NCBI GenBank assembly: GCA_038025085.1
Contig: CM076154.1
Span: 33,658,501 to 33,722,500, forward strand
DNA: 64,000 nucleotides
Source: Tetragonia tetragonoides
Lineage: Eukaryota; Streptophyta; Magnoliopsida; Caryophyllales; Aizoaceae
Direction of reading: 5' to 3'
Below, piece after piece: positions 36,447 to 48,397 of this stretch. Numbering within the stretch: position 1 is the stretch's first letter; every line of letters starts with the position of its first letter. Under the pieces are notes generated by a model. The model made no database searches, was not told where the DNA came from, and saw only the letters and a list, made by a program, of their open reading frames with translations. Both the position numbers and the translations under genes were made by a program.

Positions 36447-36704
36447 GGTGCGTTTGTTAGAGCTTATACGATCAGTTCAGTTCAGTTCAGTTCAGGTGTC
36501 GATTCACTGATTTTAAATTGAGTTAAATGATGTTCAGTTCAGTTCAGTTCAGCGGTGCTGAGTTCTGAAACATTTTTTTTTGTCTCACATATCAAGTTGT
36601 GTTCAATTCAGTATAGTTGTGTCCAATTCAGTTCAATAGTGTCCAGTTTAGTGATGTTAAATTTAGTTCAGTTCTGATAAGTTCAGCTCTAACAAACGCA
36701 CCCT
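36447..36704. mobile_element. Tourist-like MITE, GGGTGCGTTTGTTAGAGC family
   Basis: Inverted ends GGGTGCGTTTGTTAGAGCTT and GCTCTAACAAACGCACCC, flanked by TAA on both sides. The interior is rich in GTTCAGTTCAG pentamers. Diverged relatives lie at 36150-36230 and 37200-37430 and, reversed, at 37480-37735. Confidence 0.75.
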
Positions 36705-36770
36705 AAATAATTTAATAATTACCATAGTAGAAATTTTTGTAAATTAGTATAGTCTACAAGGATTATTTAG

Positions 36771-37047
36771 GCTCCGTTTGATTCACCTGGATAAAACTGA
36801 TCTGAACTGAACTGAATTGAACTTAATTATTTTTTTGAACTTGATCGTTAACCATTTAAAATTCATCCAAACATAGTCAATATTGGACTCATTTGAAAAT
36901 ATGCTTTTAGATCTTTCCGATGACATAATTTTCATCATGAAATTATTTCAGAATGAAAAGTTATATGAGTAATAAAGTTACACATGAACTGAACTGGACT
37001 GAACTGAACTGAATTTAAGTAAAATTAAGGTGAATCAAACAGAGCCT
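36771..37047. mobile_element. Tourist-like MITE, copy 3
   Basis: GGCTCCGTTTGATTCACCT and AGGTGAATCAAACAGAGCC are well-matched inverted ends, with TTA on both sides. It is nearly identical to the copy at 5098-5372. Confidence 0.8.
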
Positions 37048-37199
37048 TAGTAGGAGTTCCATTTTTAATGAAGAGATACACTATCATTGTAAGTGAGAAC
37101 ATGTTAAGCTTATACGTCTATCTATATTTATAGCTTAGTTAATCTCAGTTTCTGTTTTTTTTTTTTTTTTAATTATGCATGATTGTTAGCAAGAACGAG

Positions 37200-37735
37200 G
37201 GTGCGTTTTCTACAACTTACACAGTCAATTTAGTTTAGGTGTTACTTCAGTGATTTCCAGTTCAATTAAGTGATGTTCAGTTCAATTCAATGGTGTTGAG
37301 TTGTGAAATATACTTTTGTCCCACATATCAAGTTGTGCTAAATTTAATTCAGTGGTGTCAAGTTTAGTGGTGTTGAATTCATTTCAGTTCAGTTCAATTC
37401 TGGTATGTTCAGCTCTAAAGAATACACACCGAGACCATTTTTTTGGGAAAAAATTTGATAGATGAGTTTGTGTGTGTTCTTTAGGGATGAATTGAAATTG
37501 AACTGAATTCCATACCACTGAATTGAAATGATCGAACACCTCTGAACTGAATTGAGTAACATCGAACTGAATTGAACCCCAGTTTCTATGTGAGACAAAA
37601 TGTATGCATATTTCTGAACTAAACACCACTGAATTGAACTGAACTGAGCATCACTTAACGGGTTTGAACATTACTAAATTGACACGAGATCGCTGTTGAA
37701 CTGAACTGGCCGGATAAATTTTAACGAACGCACCA
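37200..37735. mobile_element. Two facing MITE relics of the GGGTGCGTTT family
   Basis: A forward copy (37200-37430, starting GGGTGCGTTTTC) and a reversed copy (37480-37735, ending AACGAACGCACC) face each other. Both carry the GTCTCACAT/ATGTGAGAC and TTCAGTTCAG phrases. Confidence 0.55.
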
Positions 37736-38123
37736 TATATTTGTAGTTAATTTATTCAGTGCTTTGATTTTCTAACTTTGTGAGAATTATATTCTATCCT
37801 TACAAAACAAAAGCATGCAAAAAGAAATAAGAAAAAGGAAACAAAAATGGCCACGCATAAGAAATCATTACAAGAAAACATGATAAAGAAAAATAGAGAT
37901 TGACTTAAAAATAGTGGCGCGGTCGAAAACTTCAGGATAGTATAAGTTTAATTTTCTTAATATTCCTTATATATTCCTCAAATATGGGTCCTAAACCTTA
38001 GAATTGAATTTGCACAAAAAAAAAACATTAAATCAAAATAAACTAAAATGTATATTTTAGGACATTTTAACATTAAATTAAAGTATGTTAACAAGAGTTG
38101 TGAGTTTTTACAACTTCAGAGTG

Positions 38124-38124
<1 letters not shown>

Positions 38125-38162
<38 letters not shown>
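38125..38162. repeat. (AT)n microsatellite
   Basis: AT dinucleotide run in non-coding DNA. Confidence 0.9.
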
Positions 38163-38163
<1 letters not shown>

Positions 38164-38932
38164 CTCCACCACTACTTCGAAAAATAATTGTCAAAGATGC
38201 ATCTATAATAAGTTTTTTCGTGTAAGAAACATATAAGATCATATCCAAAGTTTAATCCACCTAAATATTAATGTCTCAATATATATAAGAATAAACATAA
38301 AAACCAATACAATTAGACTGAATATTGCATCGATATGTTTTAAACCTAGGTTGCAAAGGAGTCACATAAGCAATATTCATGGTCTTTTTTAAATGTTTAT
38401 TTGTACATTATCTAAGAAGTAAAAGTCCTTCAATAATTAGACATATATTGTTAGTAGTAGAATGAGATTTTTTTTATTATATTAAACAAAAGATAAAAGA
38501 AATTAGGATAAGTGAATAGAGTTTGAAGAAAATTAGAGTAAAAATCCATTTATATTTTTTTCAAAACGGGAATTAGTTGAAATTGATACCCATCTAGGCG
38601 GTAATGTAAGTGATTATTAATAATAATAAAATACAGATTTTAAAAAAAATATTGAGTGGATTTAGATTTTAATAATTAGGATAAATTTATAAGGATTTAT
38701 CATGAGATGACGATTCTAGCTACAAGAAGTTTCAAATAGTGATCAGCGCAAAATTTCATCAATAATTCTGAATAAAAGAAACAAGAAATTGAAATTGCTA
38801 ACATAAATTCTTTTTTGGTGCAAATGAGCTTTTTTTAATTTTTTTTTTATTTTTTAACATGTGGTTAACAAGTTATCTTTTAAAAAATAGTATTAAAATT
38901 CAACCCGTGCATCGCATGGGCTTCATATCTAG

Positions 38933-39620
38933 TATCTTAAAGATGTATGAAATATTCTTTTGAGTATACATATCTCTGAAATGGAAATGAGACTTTTATG
39001 ATAAGAAGAAGAACACGTATATTTTAGTACTCATTATAAAGATTATATAACAATTGAAAAGTAATACCCGTTTACAAATCTAAGTTAAGGTTATAAGAAT
39101 ATAAAATGACTAAGGATCAATTGTTACCTATACTTACCTATACTTATTAAGAACATGTTAGGAAAAAAAGTTCTTTAAACATGCAGTACGTATCCAATAA
39201 ATTTAATGAGCATTTGTTGTCTACTATATATACAAAAAAAAAAAAAAAAAAAAAAAATCCAGGTATCCGGGTCAGGGAGAAAAAGAACTCTCCAAGCAAT
39301 GTTGTATTTCTATGTATTTGCTTCTGTCAAAAAAAAAAAAAAGAAAGTAATGTTGTTTAGTAAAATAATGTGATGCTTCCTTGTCCTTTCAAGGCTTGTC
39401 AAACCCAAAATTACAGAAAATTAGCAATAATGAGGTGTACTTCCTCTAAATCTCTCGATTGTTTGTTATAATAGTAGCTACTTACTGTATCTGAACAAAA
39501 AACAATTTAGCTCTTAACGCTTCTCAAATGTGTACTGCAGTCTGCACACATTGCATGAAGGATAAAGCCCATAAAAATACTGTATCAACATCTGTAAAAT
39601 TATAACAAAGAGCTATTTCA
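38933..39620. other. Non-coding, A-tracts
   Basis: AT-rich sequence with A-runs at 39234-39257 and 39329-39345. No gene or clear mobile element is recognised. Confidence 0.4.
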
Positions 39621-39781
39621 ACATTGAGAAACCTCTCAGTACTTGCTAGCTTCAGCAACAAATGTGGTGATTACCCTCACAATCTCTCTCTCTTTCTCTC
39701 TCACATCCCTCCACCGTCCGTTCCCAAAATACAAAAACCCAGCTGGCCTAATATCTCTGATCTGCTGTGTATTTCTTTCAC

Positions 39782-39979
39782 ATGTATTCATCAGTTAACT
39801 CCAACTCGGCTCAATTTCCCTTCGAGATGGCGGTGTATGAGTGTATGACATCTATGACTTCAGCGGTGGAACGTATTTATAGTCCAAATCAGAATAAGAG
39901 GATGACTATTGATGATTTGATGTCATTGAAAATACCCGTTTTGGGAGGAAGAAGGCGAGGGGTTTGTAGAATTGATTAA
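39782..39979 (+). CDS. Candidate small protein, 65 residues, unassigned
   Basis: Open from ATG at 39782 to TAA. It contains MAVYECMTSMTSAVERIYS and, near the C-terminus, MSLKIPVLGGRRRGVCRI. A CT-rich leader-like stretch (39680-39720) precedes it, and composition is less AT-biased than its surroundings. A later ATG at about 39827 could also start it. I do not recognise a family. It could be an intact small gene, the last exon of one, or chance. It lies between Helitron-like elements. Confidence 0.3.
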   Translation: MYSSVNSNSAQFPFEMAVYECMTSMTSAVERIYSPNQNKRMTIDDLMSLKIPVLGGRRRGVCRID

Positions 39980-40199
39980 GTAGAGAAAATGATGAGGTGC
40001 ATCATTTAATGCTCTTTGCCACTATTGATTAGTGTAATTCCAAGCGTATGATTAATTCCACCCCTTAAATACTGCATACACGCTTCCTCTCCTCTTCCTC
40101 ATCAGAATGTGAATAGAGTACTACTTAATGATAGCCTTTAAAATGCATGTATTATGCCACTAATCTAATACATAGTGCGTATGAGAGATGAATAATAGC

Positions 40200-41062
40200 T
40201 CATATGCAAAGTTGAGTAGTAGCAATGAACAATAATGATCTTTTCATAAAAAAAAACACATTTTAACAAAGAAAGTACATTTTTAGTGAATGTATAATAT
40301 ATATTTTTGTAGGATAATGAATATAATACTTATGTTAATTTTTTTATTAAAATAAAATAAAAGTATTTTTGATATCTTTTTAATCACCCATGAATTTATG
40401 GCTATTTATTACCTATTCAATACCATATTGGTGAGAACTCAATTATACATATATATATTGATTCATTCATTAAAATTTTATTTCATTTATGTGTATTAGG
40501 GAATGTATCTAATAACTCATTGCATTAATTAATCAATGACATAAAAAAAATATTTTTATATGAAACGGAATTAAACAAGAAACTAAGAAAGTTGATTTGA
40601 GAATAGAAAGGATGAAGTCCATAAATTGGTAGTTTTGTAGCAAGATGTGACATAGGCGAAAACAGGATACCAAGAAAGTTGATTTGAGTATAGAAAGGAT
40701 GAAGTCCATTGATTAGTAATTTCGTAGCAAGATGTGACATAGGCGAAAACAAGAATCCAAGAAAGTTGATTTTGGTAATTTCGTAGCAAGATGTGACATA
40801 GGCGAGAACAGGAAACCAAGAAAGTTGATTTGAGTATAGAAAGGATGAGGTCCATAGATTGGTAGTTTTGTAGCAAGATGTGACATAGGCGAAAACAGGA
40901 TATCAAGAAAGTTGATTTGAGTATAGAAAGGATGAGGTCCATAGATTAGTAATTTCGTAGCAAGATGTGACATAGGCGAAAAAATTATTGCAAGTTTGTG
41001 CCAATAAAAATGTTTTAGTTTTTATAAACACACGAACGTGCATCGCACGGGAATGTAACTAG
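40200..41062 (+). mobile_element. Helitron-like element G with 87-bp tandem repeats
   Basis: The 3' end is CGTGC-ATC-GCACG (about 41038-41050) followed by CTAG at 41059-41062. The left part (40220-40460) resembles 31720-31970. A tandem array lies at 40585-40983. The 5' boundary is approximate. Confidence 0.55.
40585..40983. repeat. 87-bp tandem repeat, five units
   Basis: Units start near 40585, 40672, 40759, 40818 and 40905. The period is exactly 87 bp except for the third unit, which lacks 28 bp. Each contains AAGAAAGTTGATTTGAGTAT and TAGCAAGATGTGACATAGGC. Confidence 0.9.
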
Positions 41063-41395
41063 TTGGCTATATAATTGAAGAAAAATAAAATTTATTGAGT
41101 CACTCAACTCGGTGGGTCGACCCGAACCCGAAAACACTGAGTCAAGGTTGAGCATTTCTCAAAAGCATTTCTCAACCTAAACCCGAAATGACTCGACTCG
41201 CTAATAGCCCTAACCCGACATGACCCGACCCACCCGATCCAATTTACAGGTCTATCTGTTGTCTTATGCATTACATAGCTTTTTTTTAACTTTTAAGTGG
41301 AATCTTGATGCCTTGCTAGCCAGCGCTTTCCTTCTTTTAGTTGCAAAATTTTATTCCATTTTTTTTCAAAATTACGTTAATGTTATTTATTTAAA

Positions 41396-42591
41396 GGAAA
41401 ATTAGCTGTAAATAATCTCAAGTTTGGCCCTTGTGCCCAAAATAATTCTAAGTAAGAAAATCTCTCCAAATAGTTCCAAGTTGTAAGTTATGTGCCAATA
41501 TTGACCCAAAGTTAACGGTGTAAACCGCCGTTTGTATCTTATGACGTGGCAAGCTATTTAAAGCAAAATTGACAAGCTGGTTGGAAATTTTATCTTCCTC
41601 TTCTGTCTCCTCATTTTCCCCCAAATCAAATCTAAGAACCCTAGAATTATTCTCCCAATTTCTGAAATTGAAGAATCCCAATCTTGTTCTCCTCCCCTAG
41701 TTGAAAAACTCTAACTCTATCTGCCCATCAAGATGACTTTAAGCCTTCAATCCCCTCAATCAATTGAGTCTTCTTCTTCGATAACCTACATCAAATTTGA
41801 GTATGGTTTGGAGCATATTTACTGTAAATAAAAAGGTACCAACGAATGGGATAAATGTTTATGTTTCCCTATCTCTGTGAATAAAAAATTCAGATTTTTT
41901 GGGTAATTTACCTTGATTATATTGCTGGTTATGTTGGCTAGAACTAGTGATATAGTTTTTTCTCAAAAAAATAAAATAAAAATAGTGATTAAGTCAGATG
42001 ATTGTTGTGGCCATGGATATCTTTTATGGGAGCAAATTATATTGTTGGTTCAACTACACACTACACTAAAGGGTTTCGGCTTCATTCACTAAAAAATCGA
42101 TGGCGCATGAGACTCGATCTTCAACAATTAACTATCGTTGTTGGTGAAGTCGACAAACAAGAAGCGGTTGATTGTTGAAGACTCAATCTCTAGTTCCTGA
42201 AAGCCGCCGTGATTCTCTCACTTTGGGCGGAGGTAAGGCGGGTTTGGGGGCGGTTGAGGAAGAAATAGTGGTGGTGGTGGAAGGTAGAAGCTAGACTTTT
42301 TGAGGTAGAAGCATGTTAAAACTTAGAAGAGGACTCGTTGATGGAGGAAGCGGAAGAAGTAAGAATAAGAACAACATAAGTGATTTGCTTTTACATTTTG
42401 AATGCACTTTTTTTTTTATCATTTCCCAAAATAGCTTGCCAGGTCATCGAATACTAACGGAAGTTGACACCGTTAACCTCAGGTTCAATATTTGCACATA
42501 AATTACAACTTGGAATTAATAGGGGAGATTTTCTTACTTGGAATTATTTTGGACACACGGGAAATTTGGGATTATTTACAGCTAATTTTCC
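41396..42591. mobile_element. Mutator-like element (non-autonomous MULE), 1196 bp
   Basis: Long inverted ends of about 140 bp start GGAAAATTAGCTGTAAATAAT and end ATTATTTACAGCTAATTTTCC. They continue inward through ATAATTC(T/C)AAGTAAGAAAAT and TTAACGGTGT. A perfect 9-bp target duplication TTATTTAAA flanks it (41387-41395, 42592-42600). Long TIRs plus a 9-bp duplication are diagnostic of MULEs. The interior (about 41700-42400) has GC-richer, gene-like pieces (GGCGGAGG..., GGTGGTGGTGG) that may be captured host sequence. No transposase is present. Confidence 0.85.
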
Positions 42592-42600
42592 TTATTTAAA

Positions 42601-45480
42601 TATTATATAAGCATGTGATTGTAAAGAATTATTCTCCGGACCACTTAATCTAAAGATAGAATCTATTTCACGCGGACCCCTTAATCTAAAGATAGAATTT
42701 TATTCTCCATAATCTTCATCGTGTACGCATTTTGAAATTGGTGTATGATTTTTAATTTATCTTAGATATCCTATGAAAATAAGAGTGTACTACACAGCTC
42801 TGCATTCCAGCAATCAGTGGTCTATATAGCCAAAGCCTAAATATTAACGGTCTATACGGCCTATGTTTGATGTCAAGGATTTGAATATGTTTGGCAAAAA
42901 CAGTTAGCTTTTAGATGAAAGGTACAGTTTTCATCTTTCAATTACTGTTTTCACCCTCTGTTACCAAATAATTTATCAGATTATTTTCAACATTCAGTTT
43001 CGGAAACAGTTTAAATCTAAATGCTACCCATGCAAAATTTCAATTTCAGCTAGCAAAACAGCTAATTTGTTACCATTTCATAAACATTTTAGCAATTTTC
43101 TATTGATTTCTTACCATATTCTGACTTTTCAGCTAGTTGATTGTGACAACATATCCTTTGTGAAGCACAAAATATTTAATATCCGGAGTATATATAACCT
43201 TTGTTGGATTTAATTTATTACTGGCATGGTGGCACCTTCATCTTATGGGTTCTCCATGAAAACAAGGAAAAAGAAAAAAACAAAAGTAATATTCTTTATC
43301 TTCTTTTTTTTTTAATATCCTTCTTCTTTTTCTTCTTGATACTCCACAAAAGTGATATTTTAAAAAAAGAAAATTTGATGAAAATAATCCGATATTAAAT
43401 AAAAAATTAAATAATTTTAAAATGGAAAATTTATGTCAATAATTCGAAGTAAACTTGAGTCTCATAAAATTAGGCCAAACACAAACGATAACACCATGTA
43501 ACCATTAACCTCTGTCATGATTTAGCTGATGTGGCAAAAAAAAATGAAAATTATTCAGCCCAAAACTTCAGTTTCCATGGCCACATTCTACATCTACCTT
43601 ATCACCAGCAACTCGGTTTCCACTACACACGAACTCAGTCCAAGCACTGAGTCACTCATTAAGCCATGCTTAGGCTCAATTACAAGGAATAAGGGGTCTG
43701 AACCTGGGTCGTTAGAACTCGGTAAGGGTCGGAGCTCAAGATTATACACCTTCATGGGTTTAGGTTTGACTAGGAAGGTGAAATTGACCCGATTAAGGAG
43801 GAAGGTGAAGAGGATGTCGGTCACTGGGTGGGGTTGTTGGTGCGGCAAAGGAAACCCAAAATATTTATGACTTTAACTACTAAAAACAAACTACTTTATG
43901 AAAATATATAAAGATTTACATTATGAAAATACTTTTGTTAGATTCATTTTTAAAAGTACTTTTAAAAAATCATATTGTTATAATTTTTATATTCATATAT
44001 TTGTAATTATTTACGGTCAAAGTGGTGTTTTAAAAACCGTGAAAAAATAAGGGTTCAGGGTTTTTTTAAGACGAAAGTAATATTATTTTTTTCGGATAGA
44101 GAAAACTTTAGAATATTTTCTTTCAACAAATTTTCCTTTAAAAATATGCAACCATATTCCCTATTCAAAAGCTTTCATATCTTTTGGCCAAGAGATGTTG
44201 ATGAAATATGTGGTGCAAAAAAACAAACAAAAAGTTCCACCATAGTGATAGGACATGATAAGAATCATTTATCAATGCCCACCTTTCATATTTAAGCAAT
44301 TTAAAGCTAATCTCATTGTTAGGAGTATGATCGTCAAATATTGCGAGATTAAAGGTTTGATACTTATTGATCTTTGTGCCTCCTCTAACTTTCCATATTC
44401 CTTAAATAATGTCATTTTTATGTAATGAATTTGAAACATATTGCTATGATGTTTTGAAATATGTCACTAAAACAATTTCTTAATTGTTTTTGTAGAAATT
44501 AGAGCATTAATATTAATAAGTCAACAAAAAGGTTCAGAACAAATTTTGAAACATTTTGCTATGATGTTTAGGCATAAATTTTGCATTGCATATAACCCTC
44601 TACATATTACTCCATTTTGTTAATTAATGGGAAATGGTAGTGCCAAGTGGTGATCACCTCTTCTAATCAATTTGGAGCAACATGATTACTTTCTGATAAT
44701 AAAGGGTTAAACTAGGTCGTTTCATATCACCAAGTGGTTGGTGAGAATGGTTCGACACTTTTCTTCATTTAACTAGGTCGAGGGTTGGGTTCATGTGAAT
44801 AGATAAGTTGCTTACTTGGGTCCTTTCACCATGTGTGAATAATATAAGTTCTAATTCAATGGGGTTTAAGTGAATTCGTGGGACAAAAACATTAGGCTAG
44901 TTTGTGCTTGAAGGTGATCAACATAGAACAAGGCTCTTAAAATGTAGGAGTTTCATGAAAAAATGTATTATAAGAGGTGATTATTTTAACAGACATATAA
45001 AACATGTTTCTGATAAATAATCTTAATTGAGACGACATTTTTTCTGTTCTTCTTCCACCACATAAGGAGACTATATAAAATCTAGGCATTCACAAAAGAA
45101 TCCATTGGTATACATACCGAGCCTTTCAAGAACAGTAAGGATTCTCTGCCCTACTTTATGTACCATCTATTGTCTCACTCTCTTATGTATTTGACACATC
45201 AATTTTTTAAATTTAGTTTATTTTTAAATCGAGATGTATGGCAAAATCACGAACTTTCGGGATGTGGTTAGAATAGGTAGTGGTACATATAATGAAACAT
45301 AACATCCGTATTGCACAAAAATAATGGATTTTAATTCTCTTTACAACTTGAGAGTGAAATTAAAAGAAAACAAATGGTTCATATCATGAATAGGAGTTTC
45401 TTCTTTTTCAAAGTGGCCACCCAAGCCATTCATTGGGAATTTTGTTACTACTATTAGAATTATTTTTAGCTTTGGAGTTG
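42601..45480. other. Long intergenic region
   Basis: AT-rich DNA with no confident gene. A 113-codon open frame at 43529-43870 (Ser/Lys-rich, with SEPGSLELGKGRSSRLYTF) is not recognised; it could be a coding relic. About 43935-44060 repeats the sequence at about 24465-24600. About 44720-44840 has SINE-like boxes (AGTGGTTGGTGAGAATGG and GTCGAGGGTTGGGTTC). Confidence 0.4.
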
Positions 45481-45492
45481 GGATTTGCTTAG

Positions 45493-45503
45493 TCTATATA
45501 TAG
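45493..45503 (+). promoter_or_regulatory. TATA box of lectin-like gene
   Basis: TCTATATATAG lies about 110 bp upstream of the ATG at 45610. A purine-rich GAGAGA leader lies between them. Confidence 0.5.
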
Positions 45504-45609
45504 AAAGAGTGAAGGGATGCATAAAACAAACACATAAAGGGAAGAGAGATAAGAGAAAGAGCGAGGGAGATCGAGAGAGAGATCTAGAAAGAGAGAGAGA
45601 AACAAAGAG

Positions 45610-45820
45610 ATGACACTACCTTCATTTGTGGCTTTTCGTGAGCACATTCCCTTTTCATTTCTTCAATCCCGCTACTTAAACTGCAAGAGTGATGGTTTTC
45701 TCGATTACTCCACCAACGGAGTCTTGAGCCCAAGTGCAAAGTTCGCAATTGAGCCAGTTAAGTCTGGAGAAGGTTTGGTGCATATAAGATGCTGTAACAA
45801 CAATAAATACTGGGTTAGGT
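45610..45820 (+). CDS. First exon of an amaranthin-like (agglutinin-domain) lectin
   Basis: ATG at 45610 opens 70 residues that match the N-terminal half of the plant agglutinin/amaranthin domain: LPSFVAFREH, YLNCKSDGFLDYSTNG, AKFAIEP, then GLVHIRCCNNNKYWVR. The open frame meets TGA directly after this Arg, and AG|GTGATG there is a plausible donor, matching the known position where the domain continues with Trp-Ser. No exon encoding the rest of the domain was found in the following 2.7 kb. The gene is either truncated or has lost its second half to rearrangement. Amaranthin binds the T-antigen disaccharide; stress-related agglutinin genes of this family are common in Caryophyllales. A TATA box and leader are present. 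Confidence 0.7.
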
Positions 45821-46339
45821 GATGATTATGCATTCATTTAATTATTAAAAGTACTTATTATATAGTATAAATTCCCGTGTAGTTTGAAAATATTACTACA
45901 TGTTTTCGTTATTTAACTTATAATGACAAATGAAGATAAATGAATATATAGATTCCTAATTTGCTTCTTTTTTGGCTAATAGAGATGATCAAGTTTTTTT
46001 GGGTTAAGTGTGAAATAGATACTGTATTACTTTCAAAAAATTTCATGTATATTTTGTGGTTACTCAATCACAAACCCAATTTTCTTTGAACTTTCATAAT
46101 TTTACTACGTAATTTCATAATTTAATTTTATTCTTTATTCATAGTAACTAACTAATAATGAGTTATGAAGTTGTCTAGAGGGTTCATAATTTAAGTTTTT
46201 AGTTGTTAGTAGAGATAGTTATAATTTCAAATAGGCGTACAATAGATACACAAAAATTTCTATAAGATGGTTTTTTTTTGTAATTTTTGGTAAGACGGGA
46301 GTCATTTTTCAATGAAACAAGAGTCACTGTTCACCATAA

Positions 46340-46915
46340 GAGATTAAGAACATTACTATCCATGAACTTGCCTAAATTCATAGGGGATGGGAGAGAGTGA
46401 TGAGCTTAAAATTTTAGCAATATCCATGAACTTGCAATGTTCATGAGGAGAGAGATAAGAGAGAGAATGGTGAACTTGAAGGCTTTGGTTCATGAAATGG
46501 CCATTTGGTGAACATGAAAAAAGCAAGTTCATGGGAAGTGCTCCAACCATACACTGACACATGTTATGGTGGGACTGCCTTAAATTTTATATCTTGAACT
46601 TCAAATGGCCATTGAGAAGTTAAAAAAAAAAAATCCAAAAAAATATTTAAAAAATAGTAGTAGTTATATTTTTTCTATGCTTTACAAAATGAAACCCATT
46701 TTGTTATTATTTGACACAAATTTGCTCTAAAATATTTTAAAATCCATGTTATTTGTTATGTGAAAGAGAGAGAATGATGAACAATTCAATTATTGGTTCA
46801 TGAATAGACTCACTTTTTACTGAAGTTCATAAAATAAGTCATGGTGAAGTGGATGAGTGAGAAAGTATGAGAGAGAAGAATGAACAATTAGAAGTTCATG
46901 GTTAGCCATGCTCTA
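46340..46915. mobile_element. Possible MITE with CCATGAACTT ends
   Basis: The left end TTAAGAACATTACTATCCATG and the inverted right end (CATGGTTAGCCATGCTCTAA) are imperfect inverted repeats. The interior is rich in GAGAGAGA and TTCATG words. It lies downstream of the lectin exon, where its missing second exon would be expected. Confidence 0.4.
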
Positions 46916-47034
46916 AGTGACCCCAATTTTTTGTAAGTTGGTCTCACACAAGCATTGCTGGAATTCCTGTTTAACTGTACGAAGACGAACTAAGAATATG
47001 GTTGTATGCACCAAGATGCGTGCGGGTTCAATTC

Positions 47035-47165
47035 TTATTTCCTTTAGAGTTCCATTCTCTAGAGGTTCTTGTGAAGTTTTTTTTACTCTCTATCTCTCTC
47101 CTCTAGTAAAAAAGGAACTTTACAAGAACTCTAGAGAAGGGAACTCTAGAGGATCCAAACACCCA
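47035..47165. repeat. Foldback (inverted repeat) element
   Basis: Arms TCTAGAGGTTCTTGTGAAG...TTTTTTTACT and AGTAAAAAAGGAACTTTACAAGAACTCTAGA can pair into a long hairpin with a short CT-rich loop. It is probably a MITE. Confidence 0.55.
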
Positions 47166-47199
47166 ATAGAGACCCATAGAATTATTGATATTTAATTTA

Positions 47200-48203
47200 A
47201 TTGTTTTTGTTCTTTTTGCGAATTAAATTAGACTTTGTAATCCAAAAGTAAAACATTCTGACAATATTTATTTGGATATTCAAAAAAAGAAATTTAATTA
47301 GATAATTAATACTGTGTTTTAATGGTGTGACCGTGCGTGGGGAGAAATTATTGCATAGTACAGGAGCATTGCTCCCTGCTCTCACAAAATAAGTGGAGCC
47401 CACTCTAAATTCAAATTGTTAGGCGTACCTTGGAGGATGGTGTTTTTGCTGGCATGAATAACTATGCCTTTAAGTCTGAGAGTCAAATGGAGGACCTGCC
47501 CCGTCACCTATGGGATCCCTAATCATGGTTCGAAGGATATATCATCAACCTAAATAAGCAACGTACTGCTTTCTATAAAAGTACGACTATTATATACTTT
47601 AACTACCTACCTATACTATCCTACTTGCTAGTGAGTACTAAATAAGACCCAGCTCAGCTACGAGCTACCGGCTTGTTGCGCTGCATTGCATGCTTCATTG
47701 CCGCCATGCAACCTGCTAGCTATCTACTTTCCATTTTCAAGTACTTTGATTGTGTGTGATGATAAGAGACTGAGAGAAAAAGTGTGTTCAATCGCACTAC
47801 TTCATTCCTTCCATTGATAATAATGGAAGTTATTATGAAGGTATAATTTCAGTTGTTTATTTCCAAGCTTTTTTCTTCTTCTTGTTGCTGAGTGAATAAC
47901 TTTAATGTATTCAGACAAGCCTCCCCTCACACTATTGATTAAGTTACAGCAGTAGTCACTGCAACAACTCTTTCTGTAAGTTCATCTGATCTAGTGTTGT
48001 GTAAATTTGACACATTTTAATCTAATTTTAATTTTTCATATGGTACCTATGCTCGTTTTCATTCATTGATGAGACACTAACTAGCTTGGTACAAGCATAA
48101 ATTTCTAAAGTCAGCTAGCTTTACTTAGAATTTTCGAAATTTTATAAATATTGTATTGTACCTAAATAAATAACTGTTCCCCACCCCTAATTATGATTAT
48201 ATC
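47200..48203. other. Intergenic, nothing recognised
   Basis: This is where exons 2-7 of the second aminotransferase copy should begin on the minus strand, but no such exon is visible. Confidence 0.4.
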
Positions 48204-48223
48204 AAAATAACTTTGCTCAATAA

Positions 48224-48397
48224 CCAACCAGCACTTAGATGAGTTGGTGAGATCAGACTCTTCTAGCTTAACCAGAGGTCTCGGGTTCGAGATCATGTGA
48301 ATGCAGCAGTATTAAATACTTGTTGGGAGAGCTTTGTCGCCCTTATGGTCCTACCCGGCTCGGTCCGGATTCAACCGGACGGTCCCATACCAAAAAA
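48224..48397 (+). mobile_element. tRNA-derived SINE with target duplication
   Basis: It has an A-box-like TTAGATGAGTTGGTGAGA, a B-box-like GGTCTCGGGTTCGAGATC, a GC-rich 3' part (CCCGGCTCGGTCCGG) and an A-tail. A near-perfect 20-bp duplication, AAAATAACTTTGCT followed by (C/A)AATAA, flanks it at 48204-48223 and 48398-48417. It lies in what would be intron 1 of the second aminotransferase copy. Confidence 0.85.

Larger units (their letters stand above)
34324..38932 (+). mobile_element. Helitron-like element(s) F with nested MITEs
   Basis: The 5' end TCTATATATTAGAGGCATTT at 34324 directly follows element E. A second degraded start (GAGATATTTTCTGACATCAT) lies near 34670. The next clear 3' end is CCCGTGC-ATC-GCATGGG (38904-38920) and CTAG at 38929-38932. 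Several MITEs and an AT tract lie between. It is inferred, not shown, that one host element spans all of this. Confidence 0.4.
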
